Source: Candidatus Poseidoniales archaeon (GTDB lineage Archaea > Thermoplasmatota > Poseidoniia > MGIII > CG-Epi1). Taken from it: a stretch of 6,958 nucleotides of DNA. The notes under the pieces are model-generated. The model did no database searches, was not told the DNA's origin, and saw only the letters and a program-made list of their open reading frames with translations. The position numbers and the translations under genes were made by a program. Shown piece by piece: positions 6,894 through 6,958 of the stretch. How positions within the stretch are numbered: the first letter of the stretch is position 1; every line of letters starts with the position of its first letter. The stretch lies in NCBI GenBank assembly GCA_015658585.1, contig DQOP01000124.1, positions 1 to 6,958 on the forward strand, read 5' to 3'.

Positions 6894-6958
6894 CCACCGT
6901 GGCTAAGGGGTATAGCGGTGCCTTGGTAAGGCGCAGGTCGTGGGTTCGATTCCCACCG
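6893..6958 (+). tRNA. tRNA-Thr (anticodon GGT), 3' end cut by the window edge
   Basis: The sequence folds into a standard cloverleaf. The 5' acceptor strand is GCCACCG (6893-6899), followed by T8 and G9. The D stem is GCTA/TAGC (6902-6905 with 6913-6916), with a seven-base loop containing the GG pair. The anticodon stem is GTGCC/GGCGC with one G-T pair, and its loop TTGGTAA carries the anticodon GGT at 6925-6927, which reads threonine codons ACC and ACT. The variable loop is AGGTC, the T stem is GTGGG/CCCAC (6940-6944 with 6952-6956), and the T loop is TTCGATT. Only the first two bases of the 3' acceptor strand (CG) are present; the expected remaining GTGGC, the discriminator base and any encoded CCA lie beyond the window. 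No intron is seen in the anticodon arm. Confidence 0.93.

Noticed and set aside
1..6958. CRISPR array, insertion sequence, attachment site at the tRNA
   Set aside because: No regularly spaced direct repeats, transposase or integrase fragments are visible. The tRNA is a common integration site, but its 3' end, where such a site would lie, is outside the window.

Overview
The window looks like chromosomal DNA from an archaeon, most likely a euryarchaeote; a Thermoplasmatota or marine Poseidoniia-like lineage is a guess. The evidence is a TatD-related hydrolase of the mainly archaeal COG1099 type, AT-rich TATA-like boxes about 25-30 bases before the expected transcript starts, no clear Shine-Dalgarno sequence before any start codon, and a secreted acidic beta-rich protein typical of archaeal cell surfaces. 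Nothing here shows a mobile element, CRISPR array, phage gene or toxin-antitoxin pair.

Layout. (1) Positions 1-538, minus strand: the 5' part of a gene for an exported, acidic, Ig-like-fold protein that runs off the left edge. (2) Positions 539-627: an 89-base divergent promoter region with one AT-rich box that could serve both directions. (3) Positions 628-1440, plus strand: a complete COG1099 TatD-like metal-dependent hydrolase with a GTG start. (4) Positions 1437-6773, minus strand: a very large Lhr-family superfamily 2 helicase (1778 residues from the preferred ATG). It meets the hydrolase gene tail to tail, with a 4-base overlap of the stop codons. (5) Positions 6774-6892: a short divergent region with a shared AT-rich box and an inverted repeat. 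(6) Positions 6893-6958, plus strand: a tRNA-Thr (anticodon GGT), cut by the right edge.

The helicase dominates the window. Its first ~870 residues are a complete Lhr core with all helicase motifs intact. The following ~900 residues resemble the C-terminal domain of long bacterial Lhr proteins (tandem winged helices related to AlkZ/YcaQ), but are longer than usual. They appear to contain two diverged copies of a winged helix - winged helix - beta module, offset by about 360 residues. This is the most interesting signal here. The helicase and the TatD-like protein may both act on nucleic acids, but they are transcribed towards each other and do not form an operon, so a functional link is only a suggestion.
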